Positions 51,647 to 61,203 of a stretch of 64,000 bases of DNA are shown piece after piece; the first letter of the stretch is position 1, and every line of letters begins with the position of its first letter. The stretch spans positions 55,541 to 119,540 of the forward strand of contig CAMUML010000005.1 of the NCBI GenBank assembly GCA_947089855.1, in the 5' to 3' direction. Source of the DNA: an uncultured Eubacterium sp. Lineage in GTDB: Bacteria; Bacillota; Clostridia; Lachnospirales; Lachnospiraceae. Made by a program: the position numbers and the translations under genes. The notes beneath the pieces were generated by a model. That model was given only the letters and a program-made list of their open reading frames with translations. It made no database searches and was not told where the DNA came from.

Positions 51647-52954
51647 TTAAAGAATATCGATATGTTCCCCTGCCAGCGCTTTATTCATGCTGCGTACGGC
51701 ACAAAATTTTCCACACATCGAACACGTATCGTCATGTTCCGGCTTGCGCCCGTCACGGATTTTTTTTGCAGTTTCCGGGTCAATGGCACACTTCCACTGC
51801 GCCTCCCAGTCCAGCGCTTTCCTGGCATCCGCCATCTGGTCGTCTATTTCCCTGGCCCCACGGACCCCTTTTGCAATATCTGCCGCATGCGCTGCGATTT
51901 TCGAAGCAATGATCCCTTGCTTTACATCCGCGACATCCGGCAGTGCCAGGTGTTCGGCTGGCGTGACATAGCATAAAAATGCCGCACCCGTTGCCGCGGC
52001 GACCGCCCCGCCAATAGCTGAAGTAATATGGTCATAGCCCGGCGCTATATCTGTTACCAATGGCCCTAATACATAAAACGGGGCGCCGCAGCAGACCGTC
52101 TGCTGTATCTTCATATTGGCTGCGATCTGGTCCATCGGCATATGGCCTGGCCCTTCCACCATTACCTGCACATCTTTGGCCCATGCGCGCTTAGTCAGTT
52201 CCCCTAAGCGTACCAGCTCCTCTATCTGGCAAACGTCGGATGCATCCGCAAGGCAGCCTGGGCGGCAGGCATCGCCTAAAGAAATCGTTACATCATACTC
52301 CCTGCATATCTCTAAGATTTCGTCGTAATATTCATAAAACGGGTTCTCATTCCCCGTCATGCACATCCAGGCAAATACCAGGGAACCGCCGCGCGAAACA
52401 ATATTCATTTTGCGCTTATGGCCCTTAATCTGTTCAATCGTCTTACGGGTAATACCGCAGTGCAGCGTAACAAAATCCACGCCGTCTTCGGCATGCAGGC
52501 GCACAACGTCGATAAAATCCTGCGCCGTTAACGTATCCAGGTCCCGCTGGTAATGGATAACGGAATCATAGACCGGGACGGTGCCAATCATCGCCGGGCA
52601 TTCCGAAGTCAGCTTCCTGCGGAACGGTACCGTATCGCCATGCGAAGATAAATCCATAATCGCATGCGCGCCCAAATGGACGGCTTCCATAACCTTTTGC
52701 ATTTCTACATCGTAATCCTTGCAGTCCCTGGAAACCCCCAGGTTGACATTCACTTTCGTACGCAGCATGGAACCAATGCCCTCAGGGTCGATGCATTTAT
52801 GGTTTTTATTGGCACAAATAACCACCTTCCCTTCTGCTACCAGCGGCAGCAGTTCTTCCGGCTCCATACGTTCTTTTTGGGCCACCTTTTTTAGCTCTTC
52901 GGTCTGGATACCTTTCCTAGCGGCATCCATCTGGGTTGCATATGTCCTTGTCAT
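51647..52954 (-). CDS. thiC: phosphomethylpyrimidine synthase ThiC
   Basis: This 435-residue radical-SAM enzyme converts aminoimidazole ribotide to HMP phosphate for thiamine. Features are [69 protein letters not shown] and the C-terminal cluster motif CSMCGKFC. It is the last gene of the TPP-controlled operon. Length matches the short (non-plant) form. Confidence 0.97.
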   Translation of the reverse strand: MTRTYATQMDAARKGIQTEELKKVAQKERMEPEELLPLVAEGKVVICANKNHKCIDPEGIGSMLRTKVNVNLGVSRDCKDYDVEMQKVMEAVHLGAHAIMDLSSHGDTVPFRRKLTSECPAMIGTVPVYDSVIHYQRDLDTLTAQDFIDVVRLHAEDGVDFVTLHCGITRKTIEQIKGHKRKMNIVSRGGSLVFAWMCMTGNENPFYEYYDEILEICREYDVTISLGDACRPGCLADASDVCQIEELVRLGELTKRAWAKDVQVMVEGPGHMPMDQIAANMKIQQTVCCGAPFYVLGPLVTDIAPGYDHITSAIGGAVAAATGAAFLCYVTPAEHLALPDVADVKQGIIASKIAAHAADIAKGVRGAREIDDQMADARKALDWEAQWKCAIDPETAKKIRDGRKPEHDDTCSMCGKFCAVRSMNKALAGEHIDIL

Positions 52955-52990
52955 TGTACCTGTCCCCCTGTTCTTTCTTAAATTTAAGGT

Positions 52991-53653
52991 TTATTCGCTA
53001 AATGTAACAAAATAATCGGCAGCTTTACGGATCGCTGGTTCATCCTCCCTGCTCGCGGCATCCGCTACGCCAATTGCTTTATAGCCTGCCGCTTTTGCTG
53101 TCTGTATCGCATATAGCCCGTCTTCCACGATCCAGGTACTGGATGGCGTACTGTGCAGCATAGATGCTGCGGCATGAAAAATTTCCGGGCTGTCTTTGCC
53201 GCTGCCAAATTCCGTACTGGTTAGGATACCCACGAAATACCCGTCCAGCCCTAGCCTTTGGAATGCCGTATGCACGAGCTGGCGGTCAGCAGAAGTTGCA
53301 ACTGCCATCGGGACTTTTGCAGCCTGCAGCAGCCCAAGGGATGGTAAAACGCCTGGTTTTAACGGGATTTCCCGCTCGTAAGCCTTTGCCACGCTTTGGA
53401 TAATGCCAGCCATAATTTCATCCGGCGCCTGCCGCAGGCCATAGGCCTGCTTCATATATTCCGCCCCTTGGCGCATCGTTAGGGAAAACAGCACCCTGCC
53501 CAACGACGGCGGTGCATAAATGCCAAGAGACGCCAGATAGCGTTCCCCGCAATGGCTCCATACTGGCATAGAATCCAGCAGCGTCCCATCCATATCAAAA
53601 ATCATACCCGATACCTGTTCGTGTTTTAGAAACTCCCTGATAAAACGGTCCAT
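52991..53653 (-). CDS. HAD-superfamily hydrolase in the thiamine operon
   Basis: This 220-residue phosphatase-like protein has motif I FDMDGTLLDS (D20, D22), a helical cap, motif II VATSADRQL, motif III lysine GSGKDSPEIF and motif IV VEDGLYAIQTAKAAG. It resembles beta-phosphoglucomutase-like and phosphonatase-like HADs. Its place between thiE and thiC suggests a thiamine-related phosphatase, but the substrate cannot be read from sequence. Confidence 0.85.
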   Translation of the reverse strand: MDRFIREFLKHEQVSGMIFDMDGTLLDSMPVWSHCGERYLASLGIYAPPSLGRVLFSLTMRQGAEYMKQAYGLRQAPDEIMAGIIQSVAKAYEREIPLKPGVLPSLGLLQAAKVPMAVATSADRQLVHTAFQRLGLDGYFVGILTSTEFGSGKDSPEIFHAAASMLHSTPSSTWIVEDGLYAIQTAKAAGYKAIGVADAASREDEPAIRKAADYFVTFSE

Positions 53654-53669
53654 CCCCTAATATCCCCTT

Positions 53670-54338
53670 CTACGAATGAAATGCTGCTGGATGCTGCTTG
53701 CCAAAATAAGACTGTGCCAGCCCTTTTAACTGCGCAGCGGCCTTTTGTATATCCGGCTGTGCAAAAATGGCGCTGACCACGGCTATCCCGCAAACGCCGC
53801 TGCCTGCCAGCTCTTTTAGGTTATCTTTTGTAATCCCACCGATTGCTACTGCCGGGATAGAAACGCTGGCGCACGTACTTTTCAGCTGCTGGTAGCTAAT
53901 TGTGGATGCATCCTGTTTGGTCCCGGTTTGAAATACTGCCCCAACCCCCAGGTAGTCGGCACCCTGTGCCTGCGCAAGCTGCGCCTGATGCGGCGTCTTT
54001 GCCGACACCCCGATAATCTTATCTGGCCCAAGTATCTGGCGCACGGAACGTACGTCCATATCGCCCTGGCCGACATGGACGCCGTCTGCATCCACTTCTT
54101 TTGCAAGCTCCACATCGTCGTTAATAATAAACGGCACCTGGAAACGGGTACACAGCCTTTGCAGTGCAACCGCTTCCTCCCGGATTTCCTGGCGCGGCCG
54201 GTTTTTTTCACGCAGCTGCAAAAATGTTACCCCGCCAAGCAGCGCTTCCTCCACCTGGCCATATAACATGCGGCCAGCCAGCCAGCTGCGGTCAGTGACC
54301 GCATACAGCAGCAAGCTTTCCCTCGAACAGTTCCCCAT
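53670..54338 (-). CDS. thiE: thiamine phosphate synthase ThiE
   Basis: This 222-residue TIM barrel joins HMP-PP with thiazole phosphate. It shows LYAVTDRSWL, GGVTFLQLREKN, VPFIINDDVELAKEVDADGVHVGQGDMD, IIGVSAKT, GADYLGVGAVFQTGTK and IPAVAIGGI. AGGAGG precedes the ATG. It is the first gene behind the TPP riboswitch. thiD, thiG and thiM are not in the window. Confidence 0.96.
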   Translation of the reverse strand: MGNCSRESLLLYAVTDRSWLAGRMLYGQVEEALLGGVTFLQLREKNRPRQEIREEAVALQRLCTRFQVPFIINDDVELAKEVDADGVHVGQGDMDVRSVRQILGPDKIIGVSAKTPHQAQLAQAQGADYLGVGAVFQTGTKQDASTISYQQLKSTCASVSIPAVAIGGITKDNLKELAGSGVCGIAVVSAIFAQPDIQKAAAQLKGLAQSYFGKQHPAAFHS

Positions 54339-54374
54339 TCCCAACCTCCTATGGTTTTGTATGAAAAATAAAAA

Positions 54375-54402
54375 ACAATGCCAGGCCAGCGCCGGGCATT
54401 GT
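54375..54402 (-). terminator. riboswitch-controlled intrinsic terminator before thiE
   Basis: On minus, ACAATGCC...GGCATTGT with a GC-rich top is followed by TTTTTTATTTTT. It lies between the TPP aptamer and thiE and is the likely off-switch. Confidence 0.85.
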
Positions 54403-54424
54403 CTATCCTCGCAAAATAAGGTTC

Positions 54425-54520
54425 TGATATTTCCCTACGTTGGCATGATCCAAATCAGGTTCCGGGTCTAAGCGCTGACAGCTTACTCTCAGCCCATTTG
54501 CATGGACTCCCCACATGTGT
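54425..54520 (-). promoter_or_regulatory. TPP riboswitch (THI element)
   Basis: The minus RNA shows the conserved aptamer pieces in order: GGGCUGAGAGU, a variable stem, GACCCGGAACCUGAUUUGGA and UCAUGCCAACGUAGGGAA. It responds to thiamine pyrophosphate and, through the adjoining terminator, should lower thiE-HAD-thiC expression. Confidence 0.95.
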
Positions 54521-54541
54521 GCAATTTAAATTACCTGCCCT

Positions 54542-54570
54542 ATTATAACAATGTACGGCAGGATATGCAA
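54542..54570 (-). promoter_or_regulatory. promoter for the TPP riboswitch and thi operon
   Basis: TTGCAT (54565-54570), a 17-base spacer and TATAAT (54542-54547) on minus, placing the RNA start just before the aptamer. Confidence 0.8.
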
Positions 54571-54585
54571 GATAAATGCAAGAAT

Positions 54586-54644
54586 TATTTTACAGCCTCG
54601 TATCCTGGAATCCTGTTAAGGGTAAATCAGCTGTGATTAGTACC
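54586..54644 (+). mobile_element. decayed family A right-half remnant
   Basis: ATTTTACAGCCTCGTATCCT through CAGCTGTGATTAGTAC aligns with the last 65 bases of family A (ATTTACAGCCTCATAACTTG through TGGCTGTGAATAGTAAC), with several changes. Its distal end lies inside the C-terminal codons of the ABC permease gene. Confidence 0.65.
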
Positions 54645-56582
54645 TACCCCTGCATTTTTGAGGTAAACCCCTATGGAACCCCAAAAGCTTATAAAGAAAA
54701 CCACAAAAATAATCCCTATGCTAACCAGGCGCACCCCAGTTAAATCCTCGTACATCATGTTTTCCATTGCCTTTACAGAAAAATAAGAGGCCACCACCAT
54801 AACGAAAAACGGCAATGTATAGGATGCAAGCAGTTCACAGGCGGCTGCACGTTTTAGTGCTTTGTAAGGGCAGCCCAGCTTTTGCAGGATTCCATAACGC
54901 TCCCGTTCTTCAAATGCATCGTTATATAGCTTCATAAACAATATGCTTCCGCTTGCGGAAATAAATACCAGGACTAGGAATACACACAAAGAATAAAAGA
55001 CTTTCACCCATTCAGAATCGTTGCTGGCGTCTGGCCCTGTGACAATACGCGCCGTATAGCGTTGGCTGCTTTGGTCTACCAATGTGCCAAGCGCTTCGAC
55101 GGAAGCCTTGTAATTGCTGGCATTGCTTATCCTGTAATTGTAGGCATACAGCTGTTGTGCACCTGGTTTTAGCGATTCATATATTTCATCATTGACCAGG
55201 TAAAACGACATCATTTCCTGTAAATACCCTAGATACGGTTCATTGGTTGCGGCGGCCTGCCAAAAATCCTTTCCGGCTACTTTGACTGCAAATCCTTCCC
55301 GTTTGGTATAAAAGGACATCAGGTACATATGTTCAAGCTCTACCACTTGCCCATTTTCCGGTTTTTTTAAGTCAAATGCAAGCCCGGCGTCCTGTGCAAG
55401 CTGTTTAAGCTGTGACCATCCTACAAACACAGCCTGCTTTCCGGTAGGCTGGCTTGTACCGGCGTTATTTGTGTCTTCCGCCTGGGTTTGTGTATCTGGG
55501 GCTTGCGTTACCGCCAGCAATGCTATTTTGGACTTGCATTCGATTTCATTTTCCTGTTCAATAAGCGGTACCGCCTGCTTATCCAAATCCGGCAGGGCAC
55601 TTAAAAGCTGGTACGTATAGGTATTGCGGAAATGGACCATGCCATTATAACGCTCTCTTAACGCAAAACTGGCAGCCAAGGCTGTAACGGAACAGATCAT
55701 CAACACACAAGCTACTGCATAGGTACGGTAATTTTTCTTCATCCGAAAGACCATCTGGTTTACCCAAAGGCAGCGTTCCTTGTGGTATAAAAAAGCCTTA
55801 CTCCCGGCAAGCCCTTGAAATAATAGGGGGATAAGCCCGGCAAACAGGAAATAGACGCCGGCCACCACCAGGATAACCGCAAGCAAAACATAATTGATAA
55901 CCTCCTGTCCGCCTTCTTTGACCGCAATAAAAAAACCTGCTGACAAAACTGCTATCCCCAAGGCCGCTTTCAACAGCAAAACACCTTTTGGCTGCCTGAC
56001 ATATTCATTCTGCCTGCTTGCCGAAACCAGGCTTAATACACTGCTTTTTACAATATCCAGGTACCCGCGGAAAACAAAAAAAAGATAAACTGCAATATAA
56101 CATGCAGATGTAATAACAACCGGCTGCCAGGCTGCATGGAATCCTATTTCTACTGTAATATCAGATATGGCAAGCAGTACCATCTGAAACAGCTGCGCCG
56201 TTAAAACTCCAAACCCAATGCCGACAGCTAATGTCAGACATCCAACGAACGCCATTTCCAGCATATACAGCCTACCAATTTTCTGGTTGGTCAGGCCCAT
56301 AAAAATATATATCCCAATTTCTTTTTTCCGCCTAGTTAAAAATACATTGGTAGCATAACCTGCAAAAAAGGCCATAAAAAATCCAAGCACTACCGACATA
56401 ATCTGCACGATCATATCGCTGTAATCCTTATTGTGCCCTCCAATTGCTTCAAAAAGGTCGGAATATACAATATTTTGGAAATTAAAAAAAATAATTATTG
56501 TAAATGACAAGGATATGATCAAAGAAAGGTAATTTTTTAAACTGCTTTTTACATTTTGCCAAGCCAGCTGGTACATCTTCAT
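54627..56582 (-). CDS. BceB/FtsX-type ABC transporter permease
   Basis: This 651-residue protein has about ten membrane segments and a large extracellular domain (about residues 310-520) between helices, as in BceB permeases of peptide-antibiotic sensing and resistance systems. N-terminal ARRNVKSS-like sequence (LAWQNVKSSLKNYLSLIISLSF) and GIYIFMGLTNQKIGRLY are typical. The final residues, GTNHS and the stop, are encoded by a mobile element remnant. It overlaps the ATPase gene by four bases. Confidence 0.9.
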   Translation of the reverse strand: MKMYQLAWQNVKSSLKNYLSLIISLSFTIIIFFNFQNIVYSDLFEAIGGHNKDYSDMIVQIMSVVLGFFMAFFAGYATNVFLTRRKKEIGIYIFMGLTNQKIGRLYMLEMAFVGCLTLAVGIGFGVLTAQLFQMVLLAISDITVEIGFHAAWQPVVITSACYIAVYLFFVFRGYLDIVKSSVLSLVSASRQNEYVRQPKGVLLLKAALGIAVLSAGFFIAVKEGGQEVINYVLLAVILVVAGVYFLFAGLIPLLFQGLAGSKAFLYHKERCLWVNQMVFRMKKNYRTYAVACVLMICSVTALAASFALRERYNGMVHFRNTYTYQLLSALPDLDKQAVPLIEQENEIECKSKIALLAVTQAPDTQTQAEDTNNAGTSQPTGKQAVFVGWSQLKQLAQDAGLAFDLKKPENGQVVELEHMYLMSFYTKREGFAVKVAGKDFWQAAATNEPYLGYLQEMMSFYLVNDEIYESLKPGAQQLYAYNYRISNASNYKASVEALGTLVDQSSQRYTARIVTGPDASNDSEWVKVFYSLCVFLVLVFISASGSILFMKLYNDAFEERERYGILQKLGCPYKALKRAAACELLASYTLPFFVMVVASYFSVKAMENMMYEDLTGVRLVSIGIIFVVFFISFWGSIGVYLKNAGVGTNHS

Positions 56583-57361
56583 ACAGCATCACCTGCCTTC
56601 CTTTCCAGGCTGCCACAGCCGCCCATCGAAGCCTGCATATCAATAATGCGGTCGTAAAACTCTTTTTGGCTGGCCCCCCTGCTGATACGGCATTTCATCC
56701 GGCCATCGCTTAAAATATACACATCTTTTGCATAGGAAGCGCTAAAAGCATCATGGGTAACCATTAAAATCGCCGACATCCCTTTTTCATTCACATCCCT
56801 TAAACACTCCAAAAGATCCCTGCTGGATTTGGAATCCAACGCGCCTGTCGGCTCATCTGCAAAAATAATTTCCGGGCTAGTGGCCAGCGCACGGCATGCC
56901 GCACCGCGCTGCTTCTGCCCACCAGACAGCTGGTAAGGGTATTTGTCCAAATGGCCTGCAAGCCCGAACATGCTGCCCAGCTGCATCGATTTTTCTATGC
57001 AGGTACGGCTGCCCACACCGTTTAATGAAAGCGGAAGTGCAATATTATCCTGCAGGGTCATCGTATCCAGCAGGTTGTAATCCTGAAAAATAAATCCTAT
57101 TTTATCCTGCCGGATCTTGGACAGCTCCCGGTTTGGCAAGCGGGTAATATCTTTTCCATCAATAAAAACGCTGCCTTGTGTCGGTTTATCAATTGATGAT
57201 ATAATATTTAACAATGTCGTTTTCCCAGAACCGCTTGGCCCCATAATAGCTATAAAATCATGCTCCAGGATTTCTAGGTCAATTCCTTTTAATACAGTAG
57301 TCCGAAAATTCCGGACACCATATTCCTTTGTTAAATTTTTAATGGATGCTACTGTTTTCAT
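56579..57361 (-). CDS. BceA-type ABC transporter ATP-binding protein
   Basis: This 260-residue ATPase has Walker A GPSGSGKTT (41-49), Q-loop FIFQDYNLLDTMTL, signature LSGGQKQR and Walker B IIFADEPTGALD. It belongs to the MacB/LolD-like group and powers the adjacent permease. The C-terminal tail (GCGSLERKAGDAV) is short. The kinase and regulator genes lie upstream on the same strand across a 150-base gap. Confidence 0.94.
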   Translation of the reverse strand: MKTVASIKNLTKEYGVRNFRTTVLKGIDLEILEHDFIAIMGPSGSGKTTLLNIISSIDKPTQGSVFIDGKDITRLPNRELSKIRQDKIGFIFQDYNLLDTMTLQDNIALPLSLNGVGSRTCIEKSMQLGSMFGLAGHLDKYPYQLSGGQKQRGAACRALATSPEIIFADEPTGALDSKSSRDLLECLRDVNEKGMSAILMVTHDAFSASYAKDVYILSDGRMKCRISRGASQKEFYDRIIDMQASMGGCGSLERKAGDAV

Positions 57362-57511
57362 AATAGATCTTTCCTTTCTGTTTCTTTGCTTTCCACATTT
57401 GTATTATAGGAAATATCCTTTGAAAAGTCCTGACAGGAACCTTACATTCCAAAGGATAACCTTACAAAAGCTGTAACATGCCAAATATGGATAGCTATTT
57501 GAAACGCCCTG

Positions 57512-58525
57512 TTATAAAGAAATCCCTATTACAAACTGCGTATATGCCCCATATTCACTTTGTACGCTAATCGTATGCCCAAGCCGCTCCAAAATCTGTG
57601 ACGCTAAATACAGGCCCATCCCAGTAGATTTGTATTTTCCATTGTGATGGTTGCTGCCTGTATAGCCCCGTTCAAAAATACGCCTGATGTCGCGTTCTAA
57701 AATCCCTTGGCCATTGTCCCATACGGCCAGGTCCACCCGCCCTCCCCTATGTTCTATTTCTACCCGGAATTTTATGATAGGCTTTTGGGACGCGTACTTA
57801 ATTGCATTTTGAACCAGCTGGTCAAGCACATAAACCAGCCATGACTGGTCGGTATAGACGTGTACCGGTTCCAGCCCCTGGGTTTTGATACTTGATTTGC
57901 CTTCCTGTTTCCTTTCTGTCTCCATAAAAATTTCAAACTGGTTTTGGATCAAGAAATACTGGTTATTATGGATAGCCATCTTTACACATTCTGCCAGGTC
58001 AACGCCACGTACATACAAGTCAAACAAACTCCCTTGCACTTTACAGCCAAGCAACGCCCCGTTTAATTTTTGCCGGATCGATTCCAGCTGCTGCTTTTGT
58101 GCAGTACGCAGCGGGGCATCGGAAATCTTTTCATTGATCAGCAGGCTTGCCGAAAGCGGAAGCTTTAGCTCATGGCACCATTTTGCGATATAGTCTTGTA
58201 AATCGCAATTTAGCGCAAACTGCTCCTGAAGCTGCGCTTCCAACACACTTACATCGTGCTCTGCCACCTCCATGCCTTCCTCCCCTTCCAGCTTCCTGCA
58301 GACCACAGAATCATACTGCAGCATTTGTGCTATCTGCGCCTTCTTTTTATAATACTGGTAAACATCTATGCCAATCATAATAGCAAATGGCACTGCAAGC
58401 AGCAGATCTAGATAAAGCATCTGCCAGGCATCCGTGTGCAGCAAAAAAATAAAATAAAAGTGGTAGGAAACCGCCAAAGCCAAAAGCAGCCCTGCCCATA
58501 GCTTGTTTTTATTGAAATAGCGCAT
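57512..58525 (-). CDS. BceS-type intramembrane-sensing histidine kinase
   Basis: This 337-residue kinase has two close membrane helices (about 10-30 and 36-56) with almost no outer loop, so it should sense through the transporter rather than a ligand domain. The phospho-acceptor is H118 in KWCHELKLPLSA. The ATPase domain shows QNAIKYASQ, VWDNGQGI and STGMGLYLASQILERLG. It overlaps nothing but starts 13 bases after the regulator gene ends. Confidence 0.92.
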   Translation of the reverse strand: MRYFNKNKLWAGLLLALAVSYHFYFIFLLHTDAWQMLYLDLLLAVPFAIMIGIDVYQYYKKKAQIAQMLQYDSVVCRKLEGEEGMEVAEHDVSVLEAQLQEQFALNCDLQDYIAKWCHELKLPLSASLLINEKISDAPLRTAQKQQLESIRQKLNGALLGCKVQGSLFDLYVRGVDLAECVKMAIHNNQYFLIQNQFEIFMETERKQEGKSSIKTQGLEPVHVYTDQSWLVYVLDQLVQNAIKYASQKPIIKFRVEIEHRGGRVDLAVWDNGQGILERDIRRIFERGYTGSNHHNGKYKSTGMGLYLASQILERLGHTISVQSEYGAYTQFVIGISL

Positions 58526-58538
58526 AAAGACACACCCC

Positions 58539-59219
58539 TTAAGGAATGAAATACCCCTGCCCTTTCCTAGTCATAACCAGTTCGCTGCCGCAAGCAGACT
58601 TAAGTTTGCTGCGCAGGCGGCTGATCACTGTTGTAAGCGTCCCATCGGATATAAATTCGTCTGTACTCCAAAGTTCCATCATCAGCTCTTCCCTTGTCAC
58701 TATTTGCGATTTTTTATCCATTAATTTGGCTACAATCCGTTTTTCCGACTTTGTAAGTTCCAATACCCTATCTTTATAAACCAGTGCCGACAAGCCGTAG
58801 TCAAAAAATAAATCTTCGCTTAAAAATATTCGATAATGCATCTGATATTTGTAGGTGCGACGCAGCATTGCTTCGATTTTCGCGCGCAGCAGTTCTAAAT
58901 GGAACGGCTTTTCCACGTAGTCGTCGCCCCCTTGCGCAATCGCCATAATTTTATCTTTATCGTCATTCCGGCTGCTTATATAAACCACTGGCACCTGGGA
59001 ATGCATCCGTATCTTGCTGCACCAATAAAACCCATCATAAAACGGCAGGTTTATATCCATCAAGATTAAATGCGGGTTTCCTGCCAAGCACTCTTGCGCG
59101 ATCTGGTCAAACTGCACGGCTACGGCCGCCTGATAACCCCAGCGTTCCAAAAACTGCCTGACCTCCTCTGCCAAAACCGCATCATCCTCTACAATCATAA
59201 TTTTCATCCTTGTATCCAT
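58539..59219 (-). CDS. OmpR/PhoB-family response regulator (BceR-type)
   Basis: This 226-residue regulator has a receiver domain (MIVEDDAVLAEEV, phospho-acceptor D55 in LMDINLPFYDGF, VYISSRNDDKDKI) and a winged-helix output domain (LTKSEKRIVAKLMDKKSQIVTREELMMELW). The start with AAGGG at good spacing is chosen among three close ATGs. It probably activates the adjacent ABC transporter genes in response to a cell-wall-active peptide. The divergent ZIP gene starts 84 bases away. Confidence 0.92.
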   Translation of the reverse strand: MDTRMKIMIVEDDAVLAEEVRQFLERWGYQAAVAVQFDQIAQECLAGNPHLILMDINLPFYDGFYWCSKIRMHSQVPVVYISSRNDDKDKIMAIAQGGDDYVEKPFHLELLRAKIEAMLRRTYKYQMHYRIFLSEDLFFDYGLSALVYKDRVLELTKSEKRIVAKLMDKKSQIVTREELMMELWSTDEFISDGTLTTVISRLRSKLKSACGSELVMTRKGQGYFIP

Positions 59220-59302
59220 GCCATGCCGCCCTTCGTCCAAAACTTCCCATAGGTGTCACCAACCCCCTATTTTCCTATATACTGCTATTAAAGGAGGTTG
59301 CA

Positions 59303-60103
59303 ATGAATAATATTGTATGTATGGCCCTTGCCGCAACCATTGGAACCTGGTCGGTTACTGCATTAGGGGCCGCAACGGTTATCTTTTTCAAATCCCCCCG
59401 CACAAGGCTTTTAAATTTTATGCTTGGCTTTGCGGCAGGGGTTATGATCGCTGCAAGCTTCTGGTCGCTGCTCCAGCCTGCCATTGAGCGTGCCGAAGCG
59501 GCATCCGGCGCACCTGCCGGCCTGGTAGCTGCAGCTGGTTTCCTAAGTGGCGCCGCATTTATGTGGCTCTCTGATAAAATCGTGTTTTATGCTAGGGGCG
59601 GGACAGACAGCGCCCAAGGGTTATCCGACGAAAAAATAAACCGCATTATTATGCTTATCCTTTCCATTACACTGCATAATATACCAGAAGGGTTAGCTGT
59701 CGGCGTTGCTTTTGGCGCACTGCAAGGTTCCTATACGCCAGAAGGGCTGATAGGGGCCATTACCATCGCTGTCGGCATTGGCCTGCAGAATTTCCCAGAG
59801 GGGGCTGCCGTTTCTATCCCGCTCCGCCGGGAAGGGTTTTCCAGAAAAAAGAGTTTCCTGCTTGGGCAGGCTTCCGGCCTCGTGGAACCAGTGGCCGGTG
59901 TGGCTGGAGCTATGCTGGTTGTCTATGTCGAGGCCATACTGCCATATGCACTTTCCTTTGCAGCTGGGGCTATGATCTTGGTAGCTGTCCACGAACTTAT
60001 CCCCGAGTGCCAGCTTAACCAGAAGGCACAGCCTTATTCTGCGACAATGGGGATTGTGCTTGGGTTTGCTGTGATGATGCTGCTGGATGTTATGCTTGGA
60101 TGA
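59303..60103 (+). CDS. ZIP family divalent metal transporter
   Basis: This 266-residue protein has eight membrane helices and the metal-site motifs of GufA-like ZIP transporters: ITLHNIPEGLAVGVAFG in helix IV and GLQNFPEGAAVSIPL in helix V. It should import zinc or a similar ion. AAGGAGG precedes the ATG. It is on plus and diverges from the two-component genes. No metal-regulator site was found. Confidence 0.93.
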   Translation: MNNIVCMALAATIGTWSVTALGAATVIFFKSPRTRLLNFMLGFAAGVMIAASFWSLLQPAIERAEAASGAPAGLVAAAGFLSGAAFMWLSDKIVFYARGGTDSAQGLSDEKINRIIMLILSITLHNIPEGLAVGVAFGALQGSYTPEGLIGAITIAVGIGLQNFPEGAAVSIPLRREGFSRKKSFLLGQASGLVEPVAGVAGAMLVVYVEAILPYALSFAAGAMILVAVHELIPECQLNQKAQPYSATMGIVLGFAVMMLLDVMLG

Positions 60104-60137
60104 ACATTACGTGTACTGTACTATCATGCTTTCTTTC

Positions 60138-60207
60138 TACACAATAGCGCTGCGTAGAAACCAGAACATAGCCCGCTATGTGCCGGATTTCCACGCAGCA
60201 GTTTTGA
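60138..60207. terminator. convergent hairpin sharing a core with the 15.5-kb palindrome
   Basis: GCTGCGTAGAAACC and GGATTTCCACGCAGC form an imperfect stem around CATAGCCCGCTATG (60167-60180). The 14-base core and its flank are the same as in the palindrome at 15492-15651. It lies between the convergent ZIP and alarmone synthetase genes and could end both transcripts. Confidence 0.55.
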
Positions 60208-60219
60208 AGAAAAATCCGT

Positions 60220-61002
60220 TTAACTCATCAGCAAATCCATCCGGCTCAATTTTTCAAATAAAATATCATCTTCCGTTGGGACACCTGTTACCGTCTCGAT
60301 TTGCTGGCGGATATTCAGCATCCTTTCATCGGTAGCTGCAATGACATCCGCACATGATTTCAGCTGCTCGACAATTTCCTGCTGATTTGGAATATTGTGC
60401 TTATATTTCAGCTGATGTTCCAAGCTTGCCCAATAATCCATTGCAATTGTGCGTATCTGCACTTCTACTTTCATATCTTTGCGGTAGTTTGCAAAATATA
60501 CTGGGACTTTTATAATCAGATGCAGGCTGCGGTAGCCGTTTGGTTTTGGGTGGATAATATAATCCTTTCTGTTCACAAGTGTAATATCATCCTGTGCCAG
60601 CAGCGAATCCGCGATTTCATAAATGTCGTCAATATAGGAACAAATTACGCGGATACCACCTGCATCGTTTATGTATTTTTCAATATTTTCCAGTGAGAAG
60701 CCATATCCATACCGGTCCAGCTTTGTAATAATACTGTTTGTATGTTTTAGGCGTGTCGTAATGGAACTAATCGGATTACGCTGGAAGCGGACGCTGAATT
60801 CGGTATCCAGCACTTCGAATTTTGTACGTACTTCCTTAATGGCACAGGTATACATCATCATCAGCTCACGGTAGCCGACCAGCATATCCATAAACTTTTT
60901 CGTCTTATCTACCTTATCCGGCGAATCCAGCAGTGTTACCAGTTCTGCTGTAAGTTCCCCGCCTAAAATATCTGCATCTTCGCGATTTTCATACTGCTCC
61001 AT
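60220..61002 (-). CDS. small alarmone synthetase (RelQ/YjbM type GTP pyrophosphokinase)
   Basis: This 260-residue protein consists of a RelA_SpoT synthetase domain without hydrolase or regulatory domains. Features are RVICSYIDDIYEIADSLL, DYIIHPKPNGYRSLHLIIKVP and EVQIRTIAMDYWASLEHQLKYK. It makes (p)ppGpp from GTP or GDP with ATP. GGAGG precedes the ATG. It is monocistronic. About 160 AT-rich bases lie upstream, with TATAAT on minus near 61075 but no good -35. Confidence 0.93.
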   Translation of the reverse strand: MEQYENREDADILGGELTAELVTLLDSPDKVDKTKKFMDMLVGYRELMMMYTCAIKEVRTKFEVLDTEFSVRFQRNPISSITTRLKHTNSIITKLDRYGYGFSLENIEKYINDAGGIRVICSYIDDIYEIADSLLAQDDITLVNRKDYIIHPKPNGYRSLHLIIKVPVYFANYRKDMKVEVQIRTIAMDYWASLEHQLKYKHNIPNQQEIVEQLKSCADVIAATDERMLNIRQQIETVTGVPTEDDILFEKLSRMDLLMS

Positions 61003-61164
61003 TTTGATTTCCTCCAACTGCATCAAGCGACTGCAACAGCCCAAAGCAAACCGGGCCCTGCTTTTTCTTTTATTATAGCATAAGCAGCCTTATGTATCTC
61101 TTAAATTTTGTACAGATTCTCATAAAATTTTATAAAATTTTTCAAAAATTTTTTTAGAAATGAA

Positions 61165-61203
61165 AAGTGGAATATCCTGTAATATACACCGGATATTCCA
61201 CTT
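61165..61203 (-). terminator. terminator of the transmembrane MCP gene
   Basis: Perfect 13-bp stem (61165-61177 with 61191-61203) followed on minus by TTTTCATTTC. The stretch 61003-61312 holds this and an AT-rich leader of the alarmone synthetase gene. Confidence 0.75.
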
